A stretch of 64,000 nt of DNA from Slackia sp. ZJ119 (GCF_011039175.1 NZ_JAAKEN010000003.1:62001-126000), one strand, 5' to 3'. Shown: positions 1-8,859, counted from the stretch's first letter. A program made the numbers and translations. The notes: generated by a model not told the origin, from the sequence alone.

Positions 1-56
1 TGCGGACGCCCTCGTCGTCGTTGCAGCGGCATTGTCGAAACTCGAAAGCAGAGGTC

Positions 57-926
57 ATGGTCGATTCTTCGCCCCAGAGCCATCAGAGCGCATCGAAGGA
101 TGCGGAAGCTTCCGCATCGCCGTCTGCCGACGCGGCTTCGGCGCATTCGAGTGAGGTCGCCCGCGCGGCCCGGATGGTCGCAGACGCCATCGCCGGGTCG
201 ATCGAGGCGCCCGAGGCCGAAGCGGGCTTGTCGTGTCCCGCCTCGCAAAACCGCGACGCCGGAAAAGTGCAGCTGGCCGTTTTCGATTTCGACGGCACGA
301 GCATCTCGGGCAATTCCCCGGTCATGCTCGTGCGCCACCTCGCGCGACGCCGCCTGCTCAAGCCGCACACCGTCTTTCTCATCCTGCTGTGGGCGTTCGC
401 CTACAAGTGCCGCCTGCCGCAGCGCCAAAGCTGGGTGCGCGGGCTGGTGTTCAGCGCGTTTGCAGGCTGGCCGGTCGAGAAGGTGAACGCGTTTCTGGCG
501 GAGTTCTACGACGAGTGCGTGGCTGAGCGCTTCCGCGCCGAAGCCGACGCCGCCATGCGCGAGCACGCCGAGGCCGGCGAGGTGGTCGTCGTGGTCTCCG
601 CGACGTTCGAGCCCATCCTCGTTCGCGCCAAGGAGCAGCATCCTTTCGACTACCAGGTGTCCACGCGCATGCGCGTGCTCGACGACGGCACCTATTCGCC
701 GCAGGTGGACGGCGAGTGCGTCGAGGGCGACCAAAAGCTCGTCGCGCTGCGGGCGTTCGCCGACGCCCGCTTCGGGAAGGGGAAGTGGGAGATCGCCTGC
801 GCCTATGGCGACCACCATTCCGACCGCGCCATCTTGGCGGCCGCCCGCACGCCTTGCGCCGTCGACCCCGACCGTCCGCTGCGCCGCACGGCCCGCCGCC
901 AAGGCTGGACCATCCTCGACTGGTAG
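57..926 (+). CDS. HAD-IB family phosphatase (SerB-like)
   Basis: A haloacid-dehalogenase-fold phosphatase of about 289 residues. The core begins near residue 75 with motif I, FDFDGTS (nucleophile and general-acid aspartates), followed by motif II (VVVVSAT, the serine), a conserved lysine in the KLVALRAF region, and motif III (GDHHSD, the Mg-binding aspartates). Motif order and the helical cap between motifs I and II fit the HAD-IB group, which includes phosphoserine phosphatase and related small-molecule phosphatases. The first 65 or so residues are a Ser/Ala/Glu-rich, probably disordered extension absent from typical members. I chose the ATG at 57 (upstream AGAGG) over an in-frame TTG at 21. 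The substrate cannot be read from the sequence; SerC lies 23 kb away and is not linked. Confidence 0.85.
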   Translation: MVDSSPQSHQSASKDAEASASPSADAASAHSSEVARAARMVADAIAGSIEAPEAEAGLSCPASQNRDAGKVQLAVFDFDGTSISGNSPVMLVRHLARRRLLKPHTVFLILLWAFAYKCRLPQRQSWVRGLVFSAFAGWPVEKVNAFLAEFYDECVAERFRAEADAAMREHAEAGEVVVVVSATFEPILVRAKEQHPFDYQVSTRMRVLDDGTYSPQVDGECVEGDQKLVALRAFADARFGKGKWEIACAYGDHHSDRAILAAARTPCAVDPDRPLRRTARRQGWTILDW

Positions 927-1140
927 GGGCGCCGCGCCTTGCCGCTCGTGGCGTTTTGCCTGGTCGGCCTTTGCTTTCACCGGGGCAGGCGTCCGGTTTT
1001 CGTCCGCGGTGCGCCGCGACATGGTGGCGATTTCGGTGTTTTTGAAACGTTGTCGTACAAGTTTCGATCGAGTGCGCAATAATGGAACGTCAAACATATG
1101 ACCTGCATACGCACGCCTGACCAACAAAGGAGGTTGGGTC

Positions 1141-2730
1141 ATGACTAGCAAACAAGATGCCCAGCCCAGCTCCGCTGGGCCCTCTTCGCGTTTCAGCGAC
1201 TTGGCGCAGGCTGCCGACGCCGCCCGGATCGACGGCGACGACGCGCTGGCGCTGCATTTGTATATGGCCGCTTTCGAGCAATCGAACCGAGAAGGCCGGC
1301 CCGTGCCGGTGGCCGACGTCGTGGCGGTTCTCGACAAGGCGTGGGACCTTGCCTGCGCGTTGCGCGAGCGCTCGCTTGCCGAATACGTGTTCGAGCAGCT
1401 CGAGCCGTTCCTCGACACCGATTCCATCGCGGCGCACCTCTCCCAGCTGCAAGAGCTCACGTTCGATCGCCTGGAAGAATACGGGCTGACCCGCGAAAGC
1501 CTGGAGCACATGGCGAGCATGGTCGGCGCAGACGTCTTCGACGGCGAGATGCCCGCCATCGCGCACGTCGAGTCGCTGCCGCTGCCGTTCGGCGAGATGC
1601 AGGCGTTCGTCATCGCCGACGACGCCGCCTCGGACCAGCCGGCCTCCCGCCCTGCAAACGGCGCGGGCGACGGTTCGCCCGCCCGTCCGAAGCCGGTCGA
1701 AGCGAAGGCCGCGCCGAACGCCTCCCAGGCGATTTCCCGCCGCGCGTCCGAGCCGTCGGCGGCCATGTCCGCCGCGCCGAAGGCCGCCGGCCGCGCCGAG
1801 GAAACGTTCACCTACCACGACCTGGTGGGATACGACTCCATCGTCGCGCTCATGCGCGATTTCGGCGTGGGCATGCAGCAGGACGCGGGCTTTCAGGAAT
1901 TCGTCAGCATGCTCAATGCGAAGTACGGCCTCGACCGCATGCCGGCGTCCGACACGATGCTGTTCCGCTCGCCGGTGCGCGAGGACGCCTACCGCTTCAT
2001 GATGGCCACCGTCGGCGAGCTGGGCCTGCCGTGCGTCCGCATGCGCATGGAAGAGAACGTCCAGGGGATGCCGGTGCTGTGCGTCACGGCCCAGGCCGAT
2101 TCCAAGCAGCGGAACAACTTCATGCGCAACGGCTTCGACGGGCCGGGCGTGCTCGTGCTCGAAGACCTCGACGCGTGGGTCTCTCCGCTCAGCGAGCCGT
2201 CCCCTGAAGACCTCGGCGGCTTTCTCATGGTGGGGCTGTCGCGGGGCGCGCGCGAGGCGGTCAACGTCATCCGCGGCGCCGTCGAGAACCCCGACGTGTT
2301 CGTGCTGGCCTGCGCGGGCAGCACCTGCGAGGTCGATCCGTTCTTCTACGAGATGCTCGAGCCGCTCACGGTCATCGACATCGACTATCCCACTGACGAA
2401 GAGCGGGCCGCCATCTGGGACGAGGTCGTGCGCGTGCATCCGTCGCTTTCGACCATCGATCGCGACCAGCTCGTGAAGTACTCGGCGTCCATGGCACGCT
2501 ACGACATGTACATGGCCGCCCACGACGCCATCGAGGACGCCTACAAGACCAGTTTGGCCATGCGTCGCTACGTGCCGGTCACGGCTGAGAACATGTTTGA
2601 TAAACTCGCGGCGTACCAACCGCTTGATTCCAAAGAGTACCAGGCGCTGGAAGACGCCGTCGTCGCCGATTTCCAGCGCGGGCTGGATTCTTTGGAGGAC
2701 TACGTCAACGGCAAAGAAGGGCAGGAATAG
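1141..2730 (+). CDS. AAA+-like protein with a degenerate P-loop, function unknown
   Basis: A 529-residue protein that starts behind a perfect AAAGGAGG site. The first 150 residues are acidic and helical. Residues 165-225 are an Ala/Pro/Lys-rich linker. The rest looks like an AAA+ ATPase core: a Walker-B-like strand GVLVLEDLDAW near residue 338, a sensor-1-like stretch (VFVLACAGST near 385), an 'FYEMLEPL' segment where AAA+ proteins carry the arginine-finger helix, and a C-terminal helical lid (DEERAAIWDEV). Where the Walker A loop should be, the sequence reads LFRSPVREDAYRF, with no GxxGxGK[ST]. It is therefore probably unable to bind ATP in the usual way. It sits 2 bases before an Rrf2 regulator and is likely co-transcribed with it. 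I cannot assign a function. Confidence 0.6.
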   Translation: MTSKQDAQPSSAGPSSRFSDLAQAADAARIDGDDALALHLYMAAFEQSNREGRPVPVADVVAVLDKAWDLACALRERSLAEYVFEQLEPFLDTDSIAAHLSQLQELTFDRLEEYGLTRESLEHMASMVGADVFDGEMPAIAHVESLPLPFGEMQAFVIADDAASDQPASRPANGAGDGSPARPKPVEAKAAPNASQAISRRASEPSAAMSAAPKAAGRAEETFTYHDLVGYDSIVALMRDFGVGMQQDAGFQEFVSMLNAKYGLDRMPASDTMLFRSPVREDAYRFMMATVGELGLPCVRMRMEENVQGMPVLCVTAQADSKQRNNFMRNGFDGPGVLVLEDLDAWVSPLSEPSPEDLGGFLMVGLSRGAREAVNVIRGAVENPDVFVLACAGSTCEVDPFFYEMLEPLTVIDIDYPTDEERAAIWDEVVRVHPSLSTIDRDQLVKYSASMARYDMYMAAHDAIEDAYKTSLAMRRYVPVTAENMFDKLAAYQPLDSKEYQALEDAVVADFQRGLDSLEDYVNGKEGQE

Positions 2731-2732
2731 CT

Positions 2733-3203
2733 TTGGACATCAACCGTCGCTGCGACTACGCGTTCCGGATCTTGCGCGTCGCCCACGAGCGTGCGGGGGC
2801 CTTCGTGTCCGTCGCCGAGATTTCCGAGTTCGAAGACATTCCGTATGCGTTCGCCCGCAGCATCCAGCACGACCTCGTGCAGGCGGGCATGCTCAAAACC
2901 GTGCGCGGCGCCCGCGGCGGCCTGTCGCTGGACTGCGATCCGTACCAGGTGACCATGTACGACCTGCTGCAGGCCCTCGGCGAGCCGGTGTCGGTGTCGA
3001 CGTGCTCCCGCGACCCTGAATTCTGCCAGAAAAAGGAGACGTGCGCGTTCCACGCCATGTGGATGGGCGCCGACAACCTGCTGCAGAAGTACTTCAAGGC
3101 CATCACGCTCGGCGACGTGCTCGACAAGGGGGAGCGGCATCTCGTGGTCCAAGAGGCGCTTGCTGCCACGTTTGCGGGCCGCGATCTCGACGCGTCGGCG
3201 TAG
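2733..3203 (+). CDS. Rrf2-family transcriptional regulator, probably Fe-S sensing
   Basis: A 156-residue DNA-binding protein of the Rrf2/IscR family, starting at TTG two bases after the preceding stop. The N-terminal winged helix-turn-helix is clear (DYAFRILRVAHE, SVAEISEFEDIPYAFARSIQHDL, then the wing GARGGLSLD). The C-terminal part carries three cysteines in the pattern C-x6-C-x5-C (STCSRDPEFCQKKETC) followed by FHAMW, the position where IscR, NsrR and RirA bind a [2Fe-2S] or [4Fe-4S] cluster. Family knowledge therefore suggests control by iron-sulfur status, nitric oxide or redox. The target genes are not evident; the translational coupling to the P-loop-less AAA+ protein upstream is the only local clue. 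Confidence 0.88.
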   Translation: MDINRRCDYAFRILRVAHERAGAFVSVAEISEFEDIPYAFARSIQHDLVQAGMLKTVRGARGGLSLDCDPYQVTMYDLLQALGEPVSVSTCSRDPEFCQKKETCAFHAMWMGADNLLQKYFKAITLGDVLDKGERHLVVQEALAATFAGRDLDASA

Positions 3204-3224
3204 GGCGGCGCGAAACGGGCTGGC

Positions 3225-4097
3225 ATGGTCGAAGACTTCGAATCGGCGCAGGACGGCGCGTCCGGAGCGTGGGTCGCCGCCTTTCAGGACAAGGTGCGAA
3301 CGCTTGGAGGGGAGCTGTACCGCGACCTTCCCTGGCGAGGCATCGACGACTCCTACGGCGTGCTCGTTTCGGAAGTGATGCTGCAACAGACCCAGGTCAA
3401 GCGCGTGTTGGGGCGCTGGGAGGCGTTCATGGCGCTGTTTCCGACCATCGATGCGCTTGCCGCCGCCGACGCGTCTGCGGTGCTGTCGCAGTGGCAGGGG
3501 CTGGGCTACAACCGCCGGGCGCTCGCGCTCAAGCGCACGGCCGAGACGTGCGCGGAGCGGTTTGGCGGACGTCTGCCCGAAAGCTACGACGAGCTGCTTC
3601 GCCTGCCCGGCATCGGGCCGGCCACCGCCGCCGGCGTGCGGGCCTTCGCCTTTGATCGGCCGGGGGTCTACCTGGAAACGAACGTGCGCACGGTGTTTCT
3701 CTACGAGCTGTTTTCCGATCGCGACGGCGTGGCCGACAAAGAGCTCGTGCCGCTTGTGCGGGCCTCGTGCCCCCAGACCGACGTGCGCGGCTGGTACTAC
3801 GCGCTGCTCGACTACGGCGCACACCTGAAAGCCACCGTCGGCAACCACGCCCGCCGCAGCGCGGCCTATGCGCGGCAGTCGGCCTTCGAGGGGTCGCGCC
3901 GCCAGAAACGGGCCGAGGTCGTGCGCATTGTTCTTTCAGAACCAGGTATCGAATTAGAATCGCTTGCGGCCGCCCTCGACCGCGAGGAAGCGGCCGCCGG
4001 GCGTGCGGCGGTCGATCGGGACGTGTTCGAGTCCATCGTGGCCGATCTCGTGCGCGAAGGCTTCTTTCGCCAGGTCGGCGACGGGTTTGTGGCATAG
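3225..4097 (+). CDS. HhH-GPD DNA glycosylase, MutY-related, lacking Fe-S cluster
   Basis: A 290-residue base-excision-repair glycosylase. The MutY-like N-terminal catalytic motif is present (SEVMLQQTQVKRV, with the glutamate that protonates adenine in MutY), as is the helix-hairpin-helix LPGIGPATAAGV. The position that is the catalytic aspartate in MutY (LDGNV) reads YLETNV here. The C-x6-C-x2-C-x5-C cluster loop is absent: the sequence runs DYGAHLKATVGNHARRS. The C-terminal NUDIX-like 8-oxoG recognition domain is also missing and is replaced by a short winged-helix-like tail. From memory, the ETN/DYGAHLK combination marks a cluster-free subfamily sometimes annotated as 'HesB'. Substrate preference is therefore uncertain. 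The stop is 10 bases before the mntP start. Confidence 0.82.
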   Translation: MVEDFESAQDGASGAWVAAFQDKVRTLGGELYRDLPWRGIDDSYGVLVSEVMLQQTQVKRVLGRWEAFMALFPTIDALAAADASAVLSQWQGLGYNRRALALKRTAETCAERFGGRLPESYDELLRLPGIGPATAAGVRAFAFDRPGVYLETNVRTVFLYELFSDRDGVADKELVPLVRASCPQTDVRGWYYALLDYGAHLKATVGNHARRSAAYARQSAFEGSRRQKRAEVVRIVLSEPGIELESLAAALDREEAAAGRAAVDRDVFESIVADLVREGFFRQVGDGFVA

Positions 4098-4107
4098 GAG
4101 GACGCAC

Positions 4108-4686
4108 GTGGGACTGGCGGAGATCTTTTTTGTCGGCATCGGGCTTTCCATGGACGCGTTCGCCGCGGCGGTGTGCAAGGGCCTGTGCATGAAGCGCATC
4201 CGGGTCGGCCAGATGCTGGTCATCGCGCTGTTCTTCGGCGCGTTCCAGGGGCTTATGCCGGTCGTTGGGTGGGCGCTTGGGACGCAGTTCGAGGCGATCG
4301 TCACGCCCATCGACCATTGGGTGGCGTTCGTGCTTTTGGCCCTCATCGGCGGGAAGATGCTGTGGGACGCCTTCCACGACGACGAAGAGGAGGTCGCCTG
4401 CGACGCCGAGCCGCGGCTTGACGTGCGGGAGCTGGCGCTGCTGGCCGTGGCGACGAGCATCGACGCGCTGGCGGTCGGCATCACGCTGGCTTTCTTGGGC
4501 GTGAACATCGTGCAGGCCGCCCTCGTCATCGGTGCGACCACGTTCGTGCTGTCGCTTCTCGGCGTGGCGGCAGGCTCGCTTTTCGGGTCGCGCTTCGAAA
4601 AGCCCGCTTCGATCGCCGGCGGGGCGGTGCTCATCCTCATCGGGACGAAGATCCTGCTGGAGCATTTGGGCGTCATCCCTCTGTGA
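4108..4686 (+). CDS. mntP: Manganese efflux pump MntP
   Basis: A 192-residue integral membrane protein with six predicted helices in two repeats, matching MntP (DUF204) in length and signature. Each half carries the family's intramembrane Asp motif: GLSMDAFAAAVCKG in helix 1 and ATSIDALAVGITLAF in the second half. The loop DDEEEVACDAEPR between halves is acidic. MntP exports Mn(II) and protects from manganese overload. I set the start at GTG 4108 with AGGAGG six bases upstream. The long in-frame extension upstream lies inside the preceding glycosylase gene in another frame and is not used. No yybP-ykoY-type manganese riboswitch can be placed in the 10-base gap, so it is probably expressed with the glycosylase. 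Confidence 0.9.
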   Translation: MGLAEIFFVGIGLSMDAFAAAVCKGLCMKRIRVGQMLVIALFFGAFQGLMPVVGWALGTQFEAIVTPIDHWVAFVLLALIGGKMLWDAFHDDEEEVACDAEPRLDVRELALLAVATSIDALAVGITLAFLGVNIVQAALVIGATTFVLSLLGVAAGSLFGSRFEKPASIAGGAVLILIGTKILLEHLGVIPL

Positions 4687-4868
4687 CGGGCGGCGGCGCT
4701 TCAAGCGGTCCGCTCGGGGCGGCGCGTCGGCGCAAATGCCGCCTTTCGACGGTTTTTTCCGCGCTTGCCCGCTCGCTTCGCTAAAATAATCCACTTCGGG
4801 TTCGCCTGGCGCTGCGCCTGTTCGCGCCGCCGGGCGACCGTGCGCACCAGTGCTTTGAAAGGAACCTC

Positions 4869-5738
4869 ATGCAGACGCTCTACACCCGGGGAAGCGCCGC
4901 TCCCTCGTTCGCCTATCTCGGCCCGGCCGGCACCTACACCGACGAGGCGGCCCGCGCGTTCGCTGCGCGTCTGGGCATCGAAGCTCCCGACCTGGTGGAG
5001 TTCTCGTCGTTCGACGAGGTGTTCGACAGCGTCGACCGCGGCCGGTGCGAGTTCGGCGTCGTGGGGAAGGAAAACGCGCTGGAAGGCCCGGTCACGGCCA
5101 CGCTCGACAATTTCGCGCTGAAAAGCTCGGCGACGATCCTCGGCGAAGAGGTGCTCGACATCCACCATTGTCTGCTCTTGCAGCCCGGCGCGAAGCTCGA
5201 AGACGTCACGCGCGTCGCCAGCCACGCCCAGGGCCTGGCCCAATGCCGCCGGTTCATCACCGAGCGGCTGCCCGGCCGCGCCAGCGTCGTGACCGCTTCG
5301 ACCGCCGACAGCGCCCGGCTCGTCGCCGAGGACCCCACGGTCGCCGGCATCGCCAACGAGTTCGCCGCGAAGCTCTACGGCGTGTCGGTGGTCGCCCGCG
5401 ACATCGAGGACCACTTCGGCAACCAGACCGTCTTCAGCCTCATCGGCCGCCAGGGGCATGCGCCGGTGTTTTCCGGGACGCGCTACAAGACGAGCGTCGC
5501 GCTGTTCATGGGGGAGGACCGTCCCGGCACGCTCAACATGATCCTCACCGAGCTGGCCTACGCCAACATCAACCTGACGCTCGTGCAGTCGCGCCCCACG
5601 AAGCAGGCCTTGGGCGACTACATGTTCTTCATCGAGTTCGAAGGCGGCGTGGGAGACCTGGCGGTGCAGACGGCGCTCAACTGCCTGCGCCTGAAGCTGC
5701 GCGAGGTGAAGGTCGTCGGCAGCTACCCGGTCGCGTAG
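4869..5738 (+). CDS. pheA: Prephenate dehydratase
   Basis: A monofunctional prephenate dehydratase of 289 residues that converts prephenate to phenylpyruvate in phenylalanine synthesis. The type-2 periplasmic-binding-like catalytic domain begins with FAYLGPAGTYTDEAA and contains NALEGPVTATLDNF, the VASHAQGLAQCRRF motif, and a conserved segment rich in T/S near residue 140 (TASTADSARLVAE). The C-terminal ACT domain (residues about 200-285: TSVALFMGEDRPGTL, NLTLVQSRPTK, FFIEFEGGVGD) is the phenylalanine-binding regulatory module. There is no fused chorismate mutase. Its own promoter is likely: a TAAAAT box lies at 4782-4787, and the gap to mntP is 182 bases. The matching tyrA and aroA are 24 kb downstream. 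Confidence 0.95.
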   Translation: MQTLYTRGSAAPSFAYLGPAGTYTDEAARAFAARLGIEAPDLVEFSSFDEVFDSVDRGRCEFGVVGKENALEGPVTATLDNFALKSSATILGEEVLDIHHCLLLQPGAKLEDVTRVASHAQGLAQCRRFITERLPGRASVVTASTADSARLVAEDPTVAGIANEFAAKLYGVSVVARDIEDHFGNQTVFSLIGRQGHAPVFSGTRYKTSVALFMGEDRPGTLNMILTELAYANINLTLVQSRPTKQALGDYMFFIEFEGGVGDLAVQTALNCLRLKLREVKVVGSYPVA

Positions 5739-5917
5739 GCCCGCCGCGCTTTTCCCTTCCGCATATTTCGGGGCGATTGCCGCGTCTTTTTGCATAGACG
5801 GCAGGTTTCGCAGGGTAAAAGGGAATGGCGTATTACAAAGCATCCGGTCGGTAACATTCTCAAGCCATTGGCGCGGAATTCGTCACGCTCGCGTACATCA
5901 TCTCTCCAAATTACGTC

Positions 5918-5960
5918 GTTCTCGGCGAGAATAAAGCTCGTTTGGTACAAAGACGAGAAC
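5918..5960. promoter_or_regulatory. Palindromic site upstream of the hydrogenase operon
   Basis: The 240-base leader before the hydrogenase small subunit contains a perfect 13-base palindrome, TTCTCGGCGAGAA (5919-5931). A second, wider inverted repeat, GTTCTCG (5918-5924) and CGAGAAC (5954-5960), overlaps it, so the half-site CGAGAA occurs twice just upstream of the start. This looks like an operator for a dimeric regulator controlling hydrogenase expression, but it could also fold in the mRNA. The regulator is unknown. Confidence 0.4.
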
Positions 5961-5978
5961 ACCTGAGGAGGTGTGCGC

Positions 5979-7196
5979 ATGGAGAAAGTGGCCATTGGAT
6001 CGGAGTTTCAAGGCATGCTCGACGCCCGCGGCGTCAGCCGCCGCGACTTCTTGAAGCTCTGCGGGGCCGTGGCAGTCGCTGCCGGCTTGTCCGAGCTTGC
6101 CGTTCCACGCGTGGCGCAGGCCATTGAACAATCGGTCATCGGCGCAACAAGCGGCAACCTGTATCCCGCAATCTGGATCGAGGGAGCGTCCTGCACGGGC
6201 TGCACCGAGTCGTTTGCGCAGATGGAAACCCCGAATGCCGGTCAAGTGGTCCTCGACATGGTTTCGCTGAACTACTGCGAGACGCTGTCGGCGGCCGCCG
6301 GCTATTCGATGGAGGAGGCCAAGGCGCAGACGATCGCTGCCGGCAACTACGTTCTCATTTACGAGGGCGCGGTGCTGGAAGGCTGGGACGGCCAGGCTTT
6401 GCGCGTGGCCGACATGCCGGGCACGGAGCACTTGGTCGAAGCGGCCGAACATGCGACGGCCGTCGTCGCCTTGGGTTCTTGTGCGGTCAACGGCGGTTGG
6501 TGCGCGGCGCATCCCAACGCGGCCAACGCGCTTGGCGTGCAGCAGTATCTGCAGAAGTGCGGCGTGGAGACTCCGGTCGTCAACATCCCGGGCTGCCCGG
6601 CCAACCCCGAGTGGCTCATGTCGGTGCTGGTCGACGTCGTGGTGCTGCAAGATCCCACCATTCTGCTCGGCCGTCTCAACAACTTCAACATGCCGGGCGA
6701 CCTGTTCAACCAGACCATCCACGACAACTGCGAGCGCCGCGGCCATTTCGAGAACGGCGAATTCGTGTACGCCTGGGGCTCTGAAGAGGAAGCCAAGGGC
6801 TATTGCCTCTACCCGATGGGCTGCCGCGGACCGCAGACGAAGTCCCAGTGCCCCATCACCATGTGGAACAACCGCCGCAGCTGGTGCGTGCAGGCCGGTG
6901 CTCCCTGCATCGGCTGCTGCGAGGCCAACCCGATGGACCCGGGCCAAAACTGGGTCGAGGTGAACACCCCGTTCTACAAGCGCCATCGCGACCTGCGCAT
7001 CGGCGACTGGACCGTCCAGCCCGGCACCATCGCGCTGACCATCACGGGCGTCCTTGCGGCGGCCCTGATCGTGCACGGCTTCGGCATGAAGATGTCCGGC
7101 CGCATGGACGGCGGCGCCGACTTCGAGAAGATCCGCAACTGGGACAAGAAGCACCCGGACAAGTCCATCGGCGTCTACGACAACGACGACGAATAG
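5979..7196 (+). CDS. hyaA: [NiFe] hydrogenase small subunit, Tat-exported
   Basis: The electron-transfer subunit (405 residues) of a membrane-bound uptake [NiFe] hydrogenase. A Tat signal is present (SRRDFLKLCG at residues 20-29, hydrophobic stretch, AQA cleavage region). Cluster ligands follow: EGASCTGC for the proximal cluster, GSCAVNGGW, NIPGCPANPEW, then PMGCRGPQTKSQCP and APCIGCCEANP for the distal and medial clusters. One transmembrane helix near the C-terminus (TIALTITGVLAAALIVHGFG) anchors the enzyme on the outer face of the membrane, ahead of a hydrophilic tail. I chose ATG 5979 (GAGGAGG upstream) rather than the in-frame GTG at 5973. It is the first gene of a hyaABC-type operon. The group is probably 1, perhaps the Coriobacteria-type 1i. 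Confidence 0.94.
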   Translation: MEKVAIGSEFQGMLDARGVSRRDFLKLCGAVAVAAGLSELAVPRVAQAIEQSVIGATSGNLYPAIWIEGASCTGCTESFAQMETPNAGQVVLDMVSLNYCETLSAAAGYSMEEAKAQTIAAGNYVLIYEGAVLEGWDGQALRVADMPGTEHLVEAAEHATAVVALGSCAVNGGWCAAHPNAANALGVQQYLQKCGVETPVVNIPGCPANPEWLMSVLVDVVVLQDPTILLGRLNNFNMPGDLFNQTIHDNCERRGHFENGEFVYAWGSEEEAKGYCLYPMGCRGPQTKSQCPITMWNNRRSWCVQAGAPCIGCCEANPMDPGQNWVEVNTPFYKRHRDLRIGDWTVQPGTIALTITGVLAAALIVHGFGMKMSGRMDGGADFEKIRNWDKKHPDKSIGVYDNDDE

Positions 7197-7214
7197 GAAG
7201 GGAGGTAAGCATAC

Positions 7215-8858
7215 ATGACTCGTTCGATCATTGATCCGATCACCCGCATCGAAGGCCATCTCCGTGTGGAAATGGAAGTCGAGAACGACGTGGTAACCGA
7301 CGCCTGGGTCTCCGGCGGCTGCTTCCGCGGCATGGAGCTGTGCGTTACCGGCCGCACGCCGGAAGACGCGGCCCAGATCGTGCAGCGCATCTGCGGCGTG
7401 TGCCCCATCTCCCACGCCCATGCTTCCTCGATCGCGGCCGAGAGGGCCTATGGCATCACCATTCCCAACAACGCGCGCATCATCCGCAACTTGTTGGAAG
7501 GCGCCCAGTTCCTCCACAGCCACATCCTGTGGCTCTACAACCTGGCCGGCCTTGACTACGTGAACCCGCTGAACGCCCTGACGGCCAACATCGCGGACAC
7601 CTACGCGCTGGCCGAGGAAGCCGGCACGTCGGCCAACACCGACTTCAAGGCGCTCCAGGAGCAGCTGAAGAAGTTCGCCGACAACGGGCAGCTGTCCATC
7701 TTCTCGGGCAACTGGTTCGACGCCGACGGCGGCAAGGCGTTCAAGATGACGCCGGAAGCCGACCTCATCTGCACGGCGCATTATCTGGAGGCGCTCAAGA
7801 TGCAGGCCAAGGCTTCGCAGATCTCGGCGCTGCTTGGCGGCAAGATGCCCCACATCATGACGCTCCTCCCCGGCGGCACCGCGTTCGTGCCCACCGAGTC
7901 GAAGCTTGACGACCTGAAGGCGCTCGTGGACGACCTCTACGACTGGGTGTCCACCACGGTGCTGCAGGACACGCTCGTCATCGCGTCGTTCTACCCCGAG
8001 GTGTTCGACTTCGGCAAGGGCTGCGGCCGCTACATCGCCTGGGGCGTCTTCGAGCGTCCGTCCATGGAATACGCCGACCGCTACCTGCCGATGGCCGTGC
8101 TCGACGACGCGCTCAACGTCAGCGACGTCGACGAACACCTCATCACCGAGTACATGGGCCGCTCCTGGTACAAGGGCTCTGACACCTACGCGTCGCCGTA
8201 CTTCGTCACCGAGCCGGAGTTCACCTCCTACGACGTGAACGACCGCTACACGTGGGTGAAGTGCCCGGCCTACGACGGCAAGCCCTACGAAGCGGGTGGA
8301 CTGTCCCGCGTGCTGGCCGCCTACCAGCGCAAAGTGCCCGAAGTCATCGAGATGGTCGATGACGTGCTGGCCGCTCTCGGCGCACGGGACGTTGCGGCGC
8401 TGCAGAACACGATGGGCCGCACCGGCGTGCGCCAGATCGAAACCGTCTACATCGCCGGCCTCATGAAGGAATGGGTCGCCGAGCTGTGCGAAGCGGTCAA
8501 GGGCGGCGACTCGGAATACTTCCGTCCGGCCGAGCACATCTCCGGCGCCGGCACGGGCCTGTGGGAAGCTCCTCGCGGTGCGCTCTATCACAGCGAGTCG
8601 GTCAAGGACGGCAAGATCGACGGCTATCAGATCATCATCCCGTCCACGTGGAACCTCGCTCCCATGAACGAGAACGGCGAGCACGGTCCCATGGAGCAGG
8701 GCCTCATCGGCTGCCCGGTCGAAGACATCGAGAAGCCCATCAACGCCCTGCGCACGGTGCACAGCTTCGACCCCTGCACGGCTTGCGCGGTGCACATCAC
8801 CGAGAAGCGCACGGGCAAGACGTTCGAGACGGTCACGAGCCCCTGGGGAGTGAAGTAA
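7215..8858 (+). CDS. hyaB: [NiFe] hydrogenase large subunit
   Basis: The catalytic subunit (547 residues) carrying the Ni-Fe(CN)2CO site. The four metal-binding cysteines lie in the expected places: RICGVCPISHAHAS near residue 57 (L1 motif) and DPCTACAVH near residue 519 (L2 motif). After the histidine follows an 18-residue tail that a maturation endopeptidase would remove once nickel is inserted; the candidate protease is encoded at 10331. The N-terminus (IDPITRIEGHLRVEME) is typical of the family. It lies 18 bases behind the small subunit with GGAGG before the ATG, and one base before the cytochrome b gene, so all three are translated from one message. It has no Tat signal of its own and would be co-exported with the small subunit. 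Confidence 0.96.
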   Translation: MTRSIIDPITRIEGHLRVEMEVENDVVTDAWVSGGCFRGMELCVTGRTPEDAAQIVQRICGVCPISHAHASSIAAERAYGITIPNNARIIRNLLEGAQFLHSHILWLYNLAGLDYVNPLNALTANIADTYALAEEAGTSANTDFKALQEQLKKFADNGQLSIFSGNWFDADGGKAFKMTPEADLICTAHYLEALKMQAKASQISALLGGKMPHIMTLLPGGTAFVPTESKLDDLKALVDDLYDWVSTTVLQDTLVIASFYPEVFDFGKGCGRYIAWGVFERPSMEYADRYLPMAVLDDALNVSDVDEHLITEYMGRSWYKGSDTYASPYFVTEPEFTSYDVNDRYTWVKCPAYDGKPYEAGGLSRVLAAYQRKVPEVIEMVDDVLAALGARDVAALQNTMGRTGVRQIETVYIAGLMKEWVAELCEAVKGGDSEYFRPAEHISGAGTGLWEAPRGALYHSESVKDGKIDGYQIIIPSTWNLAPMNENGEHGPMEQGLIGCPVEDIEKPINALRTVHSFDPCTACAVHITEKRTGKTFETVTSPWGVK

Positions 8859-8859
8859 C

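Noticed and set aside
4098-4107. Manganese riboswitch upstream of mntP
   Set aside because: Only ten bases separate mntP from the preceding gene, and no yybP-ykoY features are seen within it.
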